Below are positions 13,101 to 24,157 of a stretch of DNA of 64,000 bases, piece by piece. This stretch comes from Paragorgia papillata. Lineage: Eukaryota > Cnidaria > Anthozoa > Scleralcyonacea > Coralliidae. The notes under the pieces were generated by a model. The model saw nothing but the letters and a program-made list of their open reading frames with translations. It was not told the DNA's origin and did no database searches. Made by a program: the position numbers and the translations under genes. The DNA lies in contig JAWNZC010000311.1 of the NCBI GenBank assembly GCA_035771165.1, positions 2,541,001-2,605,000 on the forward strand, in the 5' to 3' direction. Numbering within the stretch: the stretch's first letter is position 1; each line of letters starts with the position of its first letter.

Positions 13101-14282
13101 CCGTGATATTACTTCCTTGTAAATAATTATATATTTTTTTAATTAACCCTTTTTGTAAATGATAGATGTATTTCAACCTTTATGGTTGCAACGTCTATTT
13201 ATTTAATAAAAATTCAATTCAATTCAATTCAATTCAATTCAATTCAATTCAATTCAATTCAATTCAATTCAATTCAATTCAATTCAATTCAATTCAATTC
13301 AATTCAATTCAATTCAATTCAATTCAATTCAAAGACCTGTATAAAATGAAAAGATTCTGTTTTGCCAATAATTTATCTGTTTGGATATATAGATGACAGA
13401 GGAAATCACTTGCCATCATTGCTTGTGGGCCACTTTTTTGTTCTAACTTTAAGTGACCTTGATTGTTAATATTGTATTTATTTCAGGTGAACTTGGAACT
13501 GGTGAGAATCCTTGGCTCTGACAAGGTTGCTGGTTTCAAAGATAATTTATTGAAAATTCTTCAAGCTGTTTTAAAAGTTAAAGGGCAGCTGAGCAACAAA
13601 CAGACCACGGATGCAATTCTTGAAGTGCAAAGGCGAACAAGAAAAAAAGCGCTCCCAGGAAAATTGATATCATTCCATGATGTAAGTGTATAAAGCCTGT
13701 TTTAATCCAAATTAACATTCCTATTCTATATAACTTTCGACTATGTATGTTTCATTCATAAACAACTCCTTATTTGGAGTTATACATCACAACAAACTTC
13801 TTATATTTGGTGGACGCTTGTGAAACATTGTTGTCGTTCATTATTTGTGTTGAATTATTATTGATCTGATGAAGTAAGTTGAACAACTTATTAATGTGGT
13901 TGGTCTAATTACAGTTATTAATTTGGACATTTTCTGCTGTATTTTACTTTAGCCGTCCACACCACCAGAAAAGTTATTCATGTCAAAGTTGGTTGAATTC
14001 ACCAATGTTTGTGTTGGAGACCCCGAGGATGTGCAGCAAGTGTTCATTGTAGGGGAAAGCAAAGCCCTCTATGAGTGTCCGACAACGTGCTTGGTGGATG
14101 CTTTGTTTAATTTAATTTCCTGCTATTATGTTTTTGATGTCGGTTACCCCATTAGTTTAGAAGGTATTTTATTTTTTTTACAAGATAGCGGTCTTCATTG
14201 TGTTGACAAGTCTTTTCGGTATAGCAAATATAATGCATTTTTAGCAGAACTGAAATATTTTAATGATAAATGTGATTCTTAG
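5981..14282 (+). CDS. SAMD3-like protein, 6 exons
   Basis: The exons are 5981-6089, 6240-6358, 7396-7842, 8745-9056, 13487-13681 and 13953-14282, about 500 residues in all. Residues about 4-76 form a SAM-like domain (SEFLRERR, NCIDGPTLLIL, HRVQLKRVI). The middle (LPIPDQFS, then the block ending in ICGRFPELKD) and the C-terminal part (EQCPFLSDP, then PTTCLVDALFNLISCYYVFD) match my recollection of proteins annotated 'sterile alpha motif domain-containing protein 3-like' in fish and cnidarians. Function is unknown; SAM domains usually mediate protein-protein contacts. The exon 3 acceptor is uncertain. An earlier AG (about 7,359) would lead to a stop near 7,430, so I chose the AG at 7,394-7,395. 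Intron 4 (9057-13486) carries LINE A, which splicing could remove. Confidence 0.7.
6686..6905. mobile_element. MITE relic, CGAACCTCTATTAAGC type
   Basis: Starts AGTCGAACCTCTATTAAGC and contains four further partial copies of the phrase CTATTAAGCGGCC / TTAAACGGCC. It ends in the same phrase near 6,900. It resembles the element at 1,729-1,920 and lies in intron 2 of the SAMD3-like gene. Confidence 0.4.
7018..7140. repeat. AT microsatellite with palindromic arms
   Basis: A (TA)n run of about 40 bp near 7,065-7,108 is flanked by matching TTATTATATATTATTTCAT and its inverse. The tract would fold into a long hairpin. It is intronic. Confidence 0.75.
8341..8629. mobile_element. MITE with 40-bp terminal inverted repeats
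   Basis: Left end TAGCCTGCTTGTAGCCCAGA (8341 on) matches the inverse of the right end, TGGGCTGCAAGCGGGCTA (to 8628), over about 40 bp including TTTCTACAGTGGAAATTAGG. GTTCTTT occurs just outside both ends, so an approximately 8-bp target duplication (hAT-like) is possible. No ORF was found. It lies in intron 3 of the SAMD3-like gene. Confidence 0.65.
9398..9543. mobile_element. Short hairpin MITE
   Basis: ACCTACCTAAATGAACAAGT at about 9399 is mirrored by ACTTGTTCATATAGGTAGGT ending near 9541; both arms extend through a CCAAT-containing stretch. The whole is about 145 bp and non-coding. It lies just upstream of LINE A in the same intron. Confidence 0.6.
9671..10126 (+). pseudogene. LINE A ORF1-like N-terminal region
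   Basis: An open frame of 151 codons rich in Asn, Ser and Gln with no recognisable zinc knuckle or RRM. It overlaps the next frame from 10,033, so it is either a separate ORF1 or the frameshifted N-terminal part of the endonuclease-RT protein. Its 43-bp upstream direct repeats would belong to the 5' UTR. I cannot assign a function. Confidence 0.4.
10033..13027 (+). pseudogene. LINE A endonuclease-reverse transcriptase, frameshifted
   Basis: Frame 10033-10686 starts the APE-type endonuclease (SNTRSLVNKI, CITETWL, GGGVCAYM). After a shift near 10,610 the endonuclease continues upstream of the ATG at 10,734 and includes LVGDFN. The terminal SDH signature reads SDDN here, so the catalytic His appears lost. 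The reverse transcriptase follows in 10734-12734, with LLLDFSKAFDRIDH, GVPQGTVLGPILF and the catalytic box YVDDS. Another frame change near 12,700 passes to 12659-13027 (thumb/C-terminal part, ending near a stop at 13,027). The RT catalytic residues remain, but the ORF is broken and it is unlikely to be mobile. Confidence 0.85.
13212..13331. repeat. (TTCAA)n tail of LINE A
   Basis: About 24 uninterrupted copies of the pentamer follow directly after AATAAAA at the end of the LINE. Short repeats of this type are used as 3' tails by CR1/L2-like LINEs. Confidence 0.9.
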
Positions 14283-14510
14283 TTTTTTTTAACTGGATGA
14301 TCTTTACTGCATGCATGCATTTCAATGTTATATACTTATACAGTAATTAGTTTTCAATGCCAGTGTTGCATGTTCTTTTTTTTAAATAAATTATTACTGT
14401 TTTTTATAATATTTAACTATTTAGAGTGTATTTATTAAAACATTTCAAAGTTTAAAAAAGATTGATGTTTAAATTTTCCATATAAAATGAGTTTTTTTCT
14501 CTTTTAGTGA
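14283..14510. other. 3' flank of the SAMD3-like gene
   Basis: AT-rich DNA with AATAAA at about 14,385, a likely polyadenylation signal 100 bp after the stop codon. Nothing else was recognised. Confidence 0.4.
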
Positions 14511-14850
14511 GAATTTTTACACAACTTATGGTGTGTTAATGTGACACACAATGTGTGTTAAAAAAGCACACCTTGAAAATTACACACGCCAAGGTGTGTA
14601 CTTTTGGGGACAAGCAAAAAACACACCAAAAGGTGTGTCACTGCTACAAATAAAAGGTGTGTAATTTCTTAAAAAACACACCTTTGGTGTGTACTTTTAA
14701 CACATGCCACCATGTGTAGTAATAACACACCTTGATAAAGTGTGTAGTAATAACACACATAAAGGTGTGTACTAATAACACACACCAAGGTGTGCAGTTT
14801 TGGGGACAAAAAAGGTGTGTAGTATAGCTACACACTATTTTTTAGAGTGT
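14511..14850. repeat. Cluster of ACACACC/GGTGTGT palindromes
   Basis: About 15 alternating copies of ACACACCTT and AAGGTGTGT occur at spacings of 15-45 bp, many forming pairs such as ACACACCTTTGGTGTGT. Several share GTACTTTTGGGGACAA or GTAGTAATAACACAC. No ORF of note was found. It looks like a decayed array of a short palindromic unit. Confidence 0.7.
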
Positions 14851-14984
14851 ATATATATATATATATATAAACTAGGGTTATGCCGAATGCAATCAATGCA
14901 AAATGGTAAGAATTTACACAAATAGCAAACTTAACTATCGGTGAAAATTTAAAAAGGCAATTCTTAGTGAAAATTTATAGTATA

Positions 14985-15185
14985 ATATCAAATTTACAAT
15001 ATATTTGCACGCTTGGCAAATAGCATGCAAAATTAGTTTTATATTTGCACAGATTTGCTACGTTGCAAATTTAGTACAAATTAATTACAGAATTTGTACT
15101 AAATTTGCAACGTAGGAAATTTGTGCAAATTTATAACTAATTTTGCATTCTATTTGCCAAGCGTGCAAATCTATTGCAAATTTGA
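14985..15185. repeat. Large inverted repeat built on GCAAAT words
   Basis: The arm from about 14,988 to 15,083 (with TTTGCACGCTTGGCAAATAG and TTTGCTACGTTGCAAATTTAG) is mirrored from about 15,091 to 15,183 with few mismatches, around a spacer of roughly 8 bp. The flanks to about 15,340 are also full of TTTGC/GCAAA words. A snap-back element is likely. Confidence 0.75.
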
Positions 15186-15588
15186 TATTTAAATTTGCGA
15201 TGTAGCAAATTCATGCGCAAACCTGTTGCAAACTTGAAGTTGTGCAAATTCGAAATTGCAACTATTAATTGCAAATCGCTGCAAATTTAGTATACTAAAT
15301 TTGAGCCAAATTTGCTACGTAGCAAATTTAGTGCAATCCATCTTTTCGCCCTGTGCGACTCATTGAAAAATGAGAAAAGTCTTTCAAAATTTAAGAATGA
15401 AATTCGGAACCATAACTTTTGCATTGACAACATTAACATTAATATCTAGTCATATTCTTTGTATATATTGTAAATACCTTTATCTAATTAACAAAAATCA
15501 ATATCCATAACACGGCTTCTAGGTAGACCAGAGCTAGGAATTGTTGTAATTTTTATTTCTGATAGAACTACCGTGTTTAAATAAATTC

Positions 15589-15686
15589 AATCAATCAATC
15601 AATCAATCCATCCATCCATCCATCCATCCATCCATCCATCCATCCATCCCTCCCTCCCTCCCTCCCTCCATCCATCCATCCATCCA
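15589..15686. repeat. (AATC)n-(CATC)n-(CCTC)n microsatellite
   Basis: Follows AAATAAATTC and passes from AATC to CATC to CCTC and back to CATC units. The upstream text looks like the 3' end of another CR1/L2-like element whose body is not recognisable. It directly abuts LINE B. Confidence 0.85.
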
Positions 15687-15762
15687 AAACGGACGATCAA
15701 GATATTGTGACAATATCGATTACAAAAATTATAAGAATGCTAAACGAGAATTCCGCAATGAA

Positions 15763-18352
15763 ATGAGAAAATTAATCTTGCAACATGAGTCTGATCAGTT
15801 TAATAATTTGGAGCAATCATATGATACAAATAGAAGCAGTTTTTTCAAAGCCATTAGCAAGCTACAGAAGAAAAAAGGCGTGAAGTGTACGAATGGGTTA
15901 CGAATTGAAGGTAAAGTTGAATCGAATCCAGAAAATTTACTCAACATTTGGACAAAACACTATGTTGATCTCCATACACCAAAGGAAAACAATACTTATG
16001 ACAATGAGTTTCGAGCTTATGTGGATGAACAGGTCCGTGAGTACAAATTGAAAAGCCTGTATGAAGATGACGACGACGTCTTAATCCAACCCTTTACTGT
16101 TGACCAAGTAGCCACCGTATGTAACAATCTCCCAAATGGGAAGTCTGGTGGATCGGACAGTATTGTGTATGAACATATCAAGTATGGTGGTGAATCCCTA
16201 CTAGTCGTTTTGTGCTCGATCTACAATGTTATTCGTGAGCTAGAAGATGTTGGAAACTCAATTGTTACTGGTATTATTCATTCACTTTTTAAAAGTAACA
16301 AAAAGGACAGATTTGACAAAAATAACTACCGAGGAATTACCCTTCTCAACGTCTTTGGAAACATTTTTGAAAGACTTATATTATGCAGGCTTATGCCTAA
16401 ATTCCAATTGCATGGTATCCCTAACGAGATGCAGTTTGCTTAGCAAAAGGACAAAAACTGCATTCTAGCTAATTTTGTTCTTCAAGAATCTATTGCCCAT
16501 TACGTCGAACGGGACAGTAAAGTCTATTGCTGTTTTTTAGACTCGGCAAAGGCATTTGACACTGTGTGGATTAACGGCCTATTCTACAAATTATATAACT
16601 GCGGAATCCGCGGTAAAACATGGAGACTGTTATATAATTGGTATAACAAACTAGCTAGCTGCGTATCGTACTCGACGCTCTTGTCACCTGTATTTCGCAT
16701 CCGACAAGGAGTTCGGCAAGGAAGTGTACTATCACCGTGGCTCTTTTTGCGAATCATTGACTAAGTTGGGAACGTCGTCGTTAAAGACTATTTAACGACG
16801 ACGTTCCCAACTTAGTCAATGATTCGCACCAAGGCCTTCAGATTGGGGATGTTTCCTGCGGTACTGTATTGGTAGCAGACGATGTAGCTCTTCTCTCTGC
16901 GCGGGTAAATGGTTTGCAAATTATGTTAAACGTCATGGACCATTACAGCAAAAGGTGGCGTTTTGATTTCAATGTAGGCAAAACCATTGAAGTAACGTTC
17001 GGCGAGTCAACAAGGAGTAGGAATGCCCGTAAACCATACCGAAATTGGAAAATTAACAATGCCTGTGTGACGGAGCGTTCTTCTTGGATTCACGTTGGGA
17101 TCGAATTGTCTGGTGATTTTTCGAGTTCGAAAAGAACTCAAGAGTCTTCAAAAAAAGGACGAGAAGTCATTTGCAGTTTGATGAACACTGGCATCAGACC
17201 TGGTGGCATAAATCCAATCGTTGCCTCTGGCGCGTGGAAAGTAATGGGTCTCCCAAGAATGCTCTACGGATGCGAACTTTGGTGGAATCTAACTCAGTCT
17301 GATATCGATTGTTAGAACGAACGAACCGTTTTGCTGCAAAACGCATGCAAGGTCTTAGCTGGCAAACACGATCTGAAGCCGCTATCGGATCCCTTGGGTT
17401 GTGGACGGTAGAAGGACACATCGTTAAAACCAAACTGCTATTCTTGGGTAAGCTATGTAGATCCTGCTATAAAGACACACAAAAGATAATTTTTGTATTT
17501 TGGCTTATGTCAACGATAAGACGAGTTGTCCTAAAGCCAATTGGTTTTATACCAAACATACTGGAAATTTTGTCAAAATATAATTTGATTCATCATATCC
17601 ACAACTTTTTTGAAAACCAAACCTTTCCATCCAAATCAGACTGGCGAGCAATTGTTATTTCCAAAATCGGTGAAATTCAGTTCATTAATTGGAGAACTGG
17701 AATAAACAGTAAGCCAGAACTTTGTCATTTTGGTGCTATTCATACTTCTCTTCAACCCATATATCTTTGGAAAGTCGCCAGAAGGAATTCGTTTGCTGCG
17801 AAAATCATCGCAAATACGGTCAATATTGTGTGCGGCAATATCCCTGAGTCATTTATGTTGGCGACAACAGAACTACCAAACATCTACAGCTGCAAGCTTT
17901 GTGGTGTAAATTTTCGGGACATAGCCCAACACTTTGTAATGCATTGTAGTCATACCTCTATTCCTCGCAATATCATGTGGGATCATATACATAATAATTT
18001 AGACATTCAAGTATGTTCGATTTTATTTAATCAATCAGATATAGACTTATACCACTCAATTATAGGTGGAATAATCCCAAGGACCGCAACAATTAGTGAC
18101 AACGAACGCGACCAGTTTGTACTTTCTGCCTCTATAGGAATTATTAATATAATGAAACACGTGATTTCTTGTTTCTCATTAATTTCTTTGCCATTTCATG
18201 TAATTAGTTATCATTTTGCTAACAACTTTTCTAGCAATTATTTCATAGACCTTAGTTTAATAGTTAAATTACTTAAATATTTCGATTTTGTTAAATACTG
18301 CATGCAACCTAACCTGGGGTATAACAGGCATCTTCAGTCATGGAGGAATTAA
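15763..18352 (+). pseudogene. LINE B reverse transcriptase, broken into four frames
   Basis: Fragments are 15763-16443 (fingers/palm; LPNGKSGGSDSI, NNYRGITLLN; stop at 16,443), then 16,444-16,764 (CFLDSAKAFDTVW, GVRQGSVLSPWLF), then 16,869-17,315 (VADDVALL, the catalytic Asp pair, and thumb), then 17,309-18,352 (C-terminal domain with a CCHC-like knuckle near 17,890-17,950). The second and third pieces are separated by a 37-bp inverted duplication at 16,749-16,827. All essential parts can be seen, but the protein cannot be made. Confidence 0.8.
16749..16827. repeat. Perfect 37-bp inverted duplication within LINE B RT
   Basis: Arms at 16749-16785 (from GCGAATCATTGACTAAG) and 16791-16827 are exact reverse complements around a 5-bp spacer (GACTA). 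The right arm is normal RT coding sequence (continuing into HQGLQIGDVS). The left arm is its inverse and introduces a stop, so it is a fold-back duplication acquired after insertion. Confidence 0.95.
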
Positions 18353-18357
18353 AGCTT

Positions 18358-18540
<183 letters not shown>

Positions 18541-18705
18541 CCACCCACCCTTTTATTAGTTCTATTTATACATATATTGCTAATTTGAACATGGCACATA
18601 CTATACATACATCTTTACAGGCTGTATAAAAAAAATAGCATATATTAGCATTATTAACATGCCCCCAAGTTTTACGTGAAGTGAACTTGAAAAATTCAGA
18701 TTTTT

Positions 18706-18923
18706 GTACGAAGCCCAGATAGCTTATCTGGTGGATAAATCCTAGCTAGAGAACCACTCTAGTGGTGCTTTGAAGAACCCAATTTAACTTTTATCCACTG
18801 AACAGCACTATCAGATACATAACTATTCAGTGGATAAAATTTTATATTAGGTTGCTCTAAGCATAATTAGTGCTGTTCTTGAGCTAGGACTTATCAACTA
18901 GATAAGCTATCTCTGCTTTGTAC
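18706..18923. mobile_element. MITE with about 50-bp inverted ends
   Basis: GTACGAAGCCCAGATAGCTT at the left and AAGCTATCTCTGCTTTGTAC at the right are imperfect inverse copies. Similarity runs inward through GGATAAATCCTAGCT. No coding frame. Confidence 0.65.
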
Positions 18924-19512
18924 AACTCACCCCAGATCATCAACATTGTGTTCCAAAACAACATTTGACCTGTCATAAATATGCTGTCAGTGGCATTCAA
19001 GTGTAATGTACATCACTAATATTTTGTGATTCTACTAGTATTTTAAATAAGACAGTACAACAATACTCAGTATTGTAGTTTCAACAGATATATTTCTTCA
19101 TTTCAAGGCTTTCAAAATATTCAATATTCAACTGACCAAAGGGAACGCGGGCTAACGAGGTTCAAACTACAAAATCGGCCATTGACCGTTGGAGCTTCGC
19201 GTTTAACTGATCAATAGTGGAATTTGTGGCTTGTATTTTATGATGTATTGCAAAGGAACTCGTTGTTGTTATCATTGTCTACTGTAGACGAGAAATACGT
19301 CAGATTGTAGAAGGTAAGTCATCTTTAATACGCAATTTAAATGTAGTGAATTTACTTATTAATATTTTTCAAGCTGATACAATCTTCTTAGTTCTTACTA
19401 GTAAAACAATAAAAATCCGCAAACAAGAACGTACGTTTTACCAAATCAGCCTGGGATAGGTTCTTATATTCTTATATATATAAATAAATTCTTTATTTCA
19501 GCCTGAGGTTCT

Positions 19513-20542
19513 TACAACCTCGTACCCAGGGCCCTCTCTGCTTTCAAAATGGTGCGAGGAGAAGACCCTGGCAAAGGCTGGTCACGTGACACCAATAATT
19601 TTGGAATAATTTTGATGATGACTCACACTGTACCGGGGGGCGCGGTACATCACTGATAAACAGAGTATAGTTGGCTTGCGTATATAAAACTATTCAGCGA
19701 ACTATTTAGGCACTCAAGAATAACCAAATCGCACAAATAACAAGACACTCTCTTAACAAGTTTATCAAATCAGTTAATGACCGTGTTTAGAAAGAAGCGT
19801 CTACACTACAACATATTTGCTTTATTATGCAAGCAAGAAGTGTTTATTAATATTTCGGTTTCTGGACTTTCCGAATCTAATTTAAAAAGTTTAGAAATAT
19901 ACAAAGTCAAAGTCTTCAGTGCTGATCTATATAAATGTTCGTCGATCGAAGAATTGTTGTTGATCGTATATTTGTATTAAAGTACAAGTACAACCTCAAA
20001 GTCAACGAGGACAGCAGATTCGATTCGAATATGCCGTTTGAGTATAAATCGAGAGATACAACAATTAAATTTCCACAAATCCAAAACGTGTGGACAAGAA
20101 ACATAAATGTGCTATACTGGACGGTAAATATACTTCCAACAATCAACAGCATTCGAATATTTTTAGTGTATGTATCAGTACCTGTAACCGCAAACTCGCA
20201 GAGCGGGTTTCAGTTTATCAGTTTATGTTCGTTCGTCGCCTTCGGCTTCATTTCTTGCGATTGACGGCAACAAATATGAATTATCCAGCAAATGTCGTAA
20301 ATTTTGAAATATATCTATTAAATTTACCGCTCGAATTTAACGTTACCGGACTTGCAACAACCTTGACGTTTATAAGAACCGAATCAACCGCTCCCCCCAG
20401 GACGGGCGAAGCTCAAATTATCCACGTGACCAAATACTCCAAGAATCTTGGAGTATTTTGGAATCACGTGACCAGCCTTTGCCAGGGTCTTCTCCTCGCG
20501 CCATTTTGAAAGCAGAGAAGGCACTGCATGGGTACGAGGTTG
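19513..20542. mobile_element. Non-autonomous DNA transposon, about 90-bp TIRs
   Basis: ACAACCTCGTACCCAGGG through AAAGGCTGGTCACGTGA at the left (to about 19,604) is mirrored at the right (about 20,452-20,542). The roughly 1-kb element holds only short frames, none recognisable. A related CCTGGGGACGAGG end is seen in the hairpin at 30,052-30,107. Confidence 0.75.
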
Positions 20543-21081
20543 AGGTTCTTATAGTTGAAGGTTCTTGTTAGCGGGTTTTTACTGTATTCAATCTTAAACT
20601 TTAAGCTTATATTCAAATGTTAATAACTCCAATGATTCCTAATCAAGGGATTTGAAAGTCTCTAGTATTCCTGATGATGAATAAATCCTAGTCGAATCGT
20701 CCAAGCTATTAAAATTATTTAAAATTTAACGTGTATATTCTTTATATCACTGTATATTCTTTCACTGTATGCCGTATATCATTAATTTAATATTAAGCTG
20801 GTTTGGCTGGTTGGTTTAATTATTTAATACCATGTGTTTTGATATCTTCAACTCAACATCACATTTAACAGTAAGCTTATCTATATATTATTTGCAGTTA
20901 CAGTGTAAACACAATAAACTATCAATTTCTGTTTTTGAGTTTTTGTTCAGGGCAAGAACTCAGGGGTTACTGACTACATGTAAAGGTTATTGTTGAGTCC
21001 CCTGTATATGATGTTATGAAGTTCAACATCAGGTAAGTGATGATCAGTTATTGGGCTATATTTTTTATATACTGAATAGGC

Positions 21082-21301
21082 TTAACCCTTTCGCTACTGA
21101 ACATTGGGGCCTTTTAGTTTTTACTCTGGCTAACGCCAGACGATTTTACTCATTGAGAGAAGAAGTCTAGTAGTGAAAGAGTCAAACCCTATCTCATTAA
21201 CCCTTTTACTACTGTTGGGGCCTTCTAGTATGTATTTTTCTCGGGCTAATGCCAGACTATTTTACTCGTCCAGAGAAGAAGTCTAGTAGTGAAAGGGTTA
21301 A
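21082..21301. mobile_element. Two tandem copies of a 105-bp hairpin MITE
   Basis: Copies at 21,082-21,186 and 21,197-21,301 start TTAACCCTTT and end AAAGGGTTAA or a close variant. Each carries an internal CTGGCTAACGCCAGACGATTTTA-like segment. Relatives occur at 22,355-22,455, 22,474-22,573 and, inverted, 39,152-39,251. Confidence 0.7.
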
Positions 21302-21679
21302 TGCAGGTTTTTTCTCAGGTAGTGAACAGGAGTGACTAGTTAGATGAGGTGAGTTGACCAGCTCACTGGGCTAGCCCGCCAAAGAATGTGAAATTACAGT
21401 ATGTGAAGTCAATTGCACACCTCTGGGCTACATGCACTGCTACTGCGCTCATTGTTTGTAAGTTACACTATCTGTAGCCTTTTCCCATGGCCCACTTTAT
21501 TTAAAACAGCCAATCGTGTGCTCACCAAGCAAGCAACCAAACAATTTTTGCGAGTTTATGTGATTGGATGTGATTTGAGGTCAATTGTATGAAATGCACC
21601 TTCACATATCAGAATATATATATAGAAGTAATTTATTTTGTTTATATATATAGAAGTAATATTTATAAACCGCGCAGGA

Positions 21680-21739
21680 GGGCTTTATCGGATATAAAAC
21701 ACGAGGCGATAGCCGAGTGTTTTATATCCGATAAAGCCC
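21680..21739. repeat. 23-bp perfect hairpin
   Basis: Arms GGGCTTTATCGGATATAAAA(CAC) at 21680-21702 and the exact inverse at 21717-21739 enclose a 14-nt loop, GAGGCGATAGCCGA. It is the same style of snap-back, with a CG-rich loop, as hairpins near 31,824 and 41,370. Confidence 0.9.
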
Positions 21740-22354
21740 GTACCGCAAGGTTTTTAAATGGCTTCTAAAAAGAATCACTTCATACGTTCATTGGCGTAGT
21801 AATTTTGAAAATTAAGCTTATCTCAGCCGTTAAAAACCAGCGAGAAACTTAGAGCGAGTCTATATCACATATATAGATCCGATACGCCCATGATTTTTCT
21901 TTGTTGTTTTCCTCATGAATTATTAATGAATTTTAGAAATATATATATAGTATATGTAGGTGCATGATAATGCCAGTGAAGTGTAATATTTGGTATGTGC
22001 ACTCGTTATCAGTTTTCTTAGAACCTTTGAATAAATTTTTCTTATTATTTTATGAGTGTATACTACAGCACTGAATTACATTAAAATCCTGTCCATTAGT
22101 TTTATTTAATTTTTGTAGTTGTTTTACTAACTGGGATATTGTTTGTTATTTAATCTTTTACAGGCACAAAAATTGTACATCTCCTTCAACATGTGTCAAC
22201 AATTTTTGCAAGACTCAAATCTGCCCAAAAAACAATTGAGTTGATTCATGAACTGAAGGTAATGACTGTAGTTGGTATATGGTGTATTTTCCCTAAACCA
22301 AGAGGGTATATAGAAGAGGCCCAGCCATTTTTTGGGCAGTTTGGGATAAAAGTG

Positions 22355-22573
22355 TTAACTCTTTCCTGTCCGAATTGGTCTTTAGCATTTTATTCTGGCT
22401 AACACCAGACGATTTTATTCATCTCTGGGGGAAGCCCTCGGACAGGAATGAGTTATAAAGTAAACTATCTCTCTAACTCTTTCCTGTCCGAATTGGTCTT
22501 TAGTATTTTATTCTGGCTAATGCCAGACGATTTTATTCATCTCTGGGGAAGTCCTCAGACAGGAATGAGGTAA
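22355..22573. mobile_element. Two more copies of the TTAACTCTTTCC hairpin MITE
   Basis: Copies at 22,355-22,455 and 22,474-22,573 begin TAACTCTTTCCTGTCC and end GGACAGGAATGAGTTA or a close variant. Each has the inner CTGGCTAAYRCCAGACGATTTTA segment. Confidence 0.75.
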
Positions 22574-22897
22574 ACAAATCTTTTTCTTTCTTATTTTGAG
22601 GAATCATGAGGATGCAACTTCATTGATGGTGTACAACCAAGATTTTTGCTATGTCATTGTGGGAAAGCAACTAATATTCAAGACGGAAGCAGGGAAGTTT
22701 TTAGAAACTGTTGTACTATGTTTGTCATCAGTGATTCACTTTATTTGTTGGATTTTGATTATCCTAAACAAAATGAAATTGGGATGACCATTTCGCAGAT
22801 TTATATTTTCAATGACAATTGCATACCAAAGGACATTGCGATTCTTGTTAATGCGATGTTAAAAGCATACAGGAAGTGTAAAGTGGAATCATGTTAA

Positions 22898-23439
22898 AGA
22901 ACTGATGTGACTTGAACTTTTTGTATATATTACATAACTTTTATGGTATATTTTTCTGCACAGCCATATTATATGTGCAGTGAATGTTATGTTATTTCAC
23001 CTGCTTGTGGTTTTTAATTAATTTATGAAGCCTTTGGAAGTCACAAAAACATCGCATGACATTCGAATACGGAATATCATTGATATTATAATGTACAGTA
23101 TATACAGTGAAGAACGCCACCTTACGACCGCCCAGTTACTATTACTTTGCTATCACACAACTTGAACAAGAGCACACTACAGTCTTTCTTATATGATAAC
23201 CATGTTGATTTAAGCATTGTACATGTTTATTCGGCCCCATGTTTATATATATATATATATATATCAGTGGGATTCCACTGCATGCAGAATGCAGGTATAT
23301 CTGTCATGCTTTTGCAACTTCAAAAAGCTTTATACACTTCATGCTAGACTGATGACATTTCCATGTTATTTTGTTTGTTTTAAAAAATTATAAGTAATTT
23401 TAGTTATAATATAAATGTAATGTGCATGCAGTTTCCTAT
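22898..23439. other. No gene recognised
   Basis: AT-rich DNA with a (TA)n run near 23,248. No feature was supported beyond simple sequence. Confidence 0.4.
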
Positions 23440-23765
23440 TTTTCTTACCAACGAAAATTTTTTATTTGCATGCATGTGAGCATGTAAATTATTTTCTTGC
23501 TATTTTTCTTATTTTTCAATAAAAAATATTCTTATAACAATTTGGTTTATTTTCTCAAAATAAGAAAATTTTGTTCTTATTTCAAGAAATATTTTCTTGT
23601 TAAGAAAAAAACCCTTAATTTTATTCTTATTTTAAGAAATAATTTTCTTAGATTTTAGTAAGAAAACATTTCTTGCTATTCTCCCAAATAAGAAATTTCT
23701 TATTTTAAGAAATAATTTCTTAAGACAAGTTTTTTTTCTTCTTAAAACAAGAAAGTGATTTTTTG
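23440..23765. repeat. TTCTTATTTTAAGAA palindrome cluster
   Basis: About ten overlapping units of TTCTTATTTTAAGAAA-like sequence alternate strands across 320 bp, so the region could form many small hairpins. It has no coding potential and looks like decayed low-complexity sequence or a palindromic element. Confidence 0.65.
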
Positions 23766-24157
23766 CTGTGTGTGGTCAGACCACTGTAGCAGCTCTGGTG
23801 TGCACAAACTTTGGTTTCTTAATTTCATTATACAAGATATTGAATAACACCTAAAACAAGTAAACAAAGCACCAAGTCAAGGTTTTGCAATATCTATGTA
23901 ATGCACAAATCAGTGTTAAGCCCCAGGAGGGGAGACTGGGCAAAGATGCAGAGACGTCCTCAGAAAATTATGCAGGGGGGGTACGCTCAATTTTGCCGAC
24001 TGCCTCATAATCGTCACTCGTGAGTACTAGTATTCGCCGAGACTGATGCGCTGGCGGGTGCCGACTGAAATCTCTCGTCTGACGACTATAGAATAATTTT
24101 TTTCGGTAGGCATTGTAGACAAATATTCGAAGAGGAAAATATTACCCAAAAAAACTT

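Larger units (their letters stand above)
9570..13332 (+). mobile_element. LINE A: non-LTR retrotransposon with APE endonuclease and RT
   Basis: The element begins near two direct copies of a 43-bp unit (GGGGCATTCGTCATCTGTAAG..., 9,577-9,662). It continues through an ORF1-like frame, endonuclease and reverse transcriptase, and ends in a 120-bp (TTCAA)n tail. Motifs and order suggest a Jockey/CR1-type element. It lies in the sense direction inside intron 4 of the SAMD3-like gene. Frameshifts near 10,050, 10,610 and 12,700 make it non-autonomous. The exact 5' end is uncertain. Confidence 0.85.
19140..22897 (+). other. Possible multi-exon transcript, product unknown
   Basis: Candidate exon pieces: a GC-richer stretch ending in a strong donor (AAG|GTAAGT at 19,313); 20,951-21,032 between TTGTTCAG and GTAAGT; 22,164-22,258 between TTTACAG and GTAATG; and a terminal open frame of about 90 codons to the stop at 22,895-22,897 (with LLCHCGK, FRNCC, LVNAMLKAYRKC). 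The frames of successive exons do not join cleanly, so this may be a pseudogene, a non-coding RNA or several unrelated pieces. I do not recognise the peptide. Confidence 0.25.

Noticed and set aside
19777..20509. Short frames inside the DNA transposon at 19.5 kb
   Set aside because: Several overlapping frames without any transposase motif.
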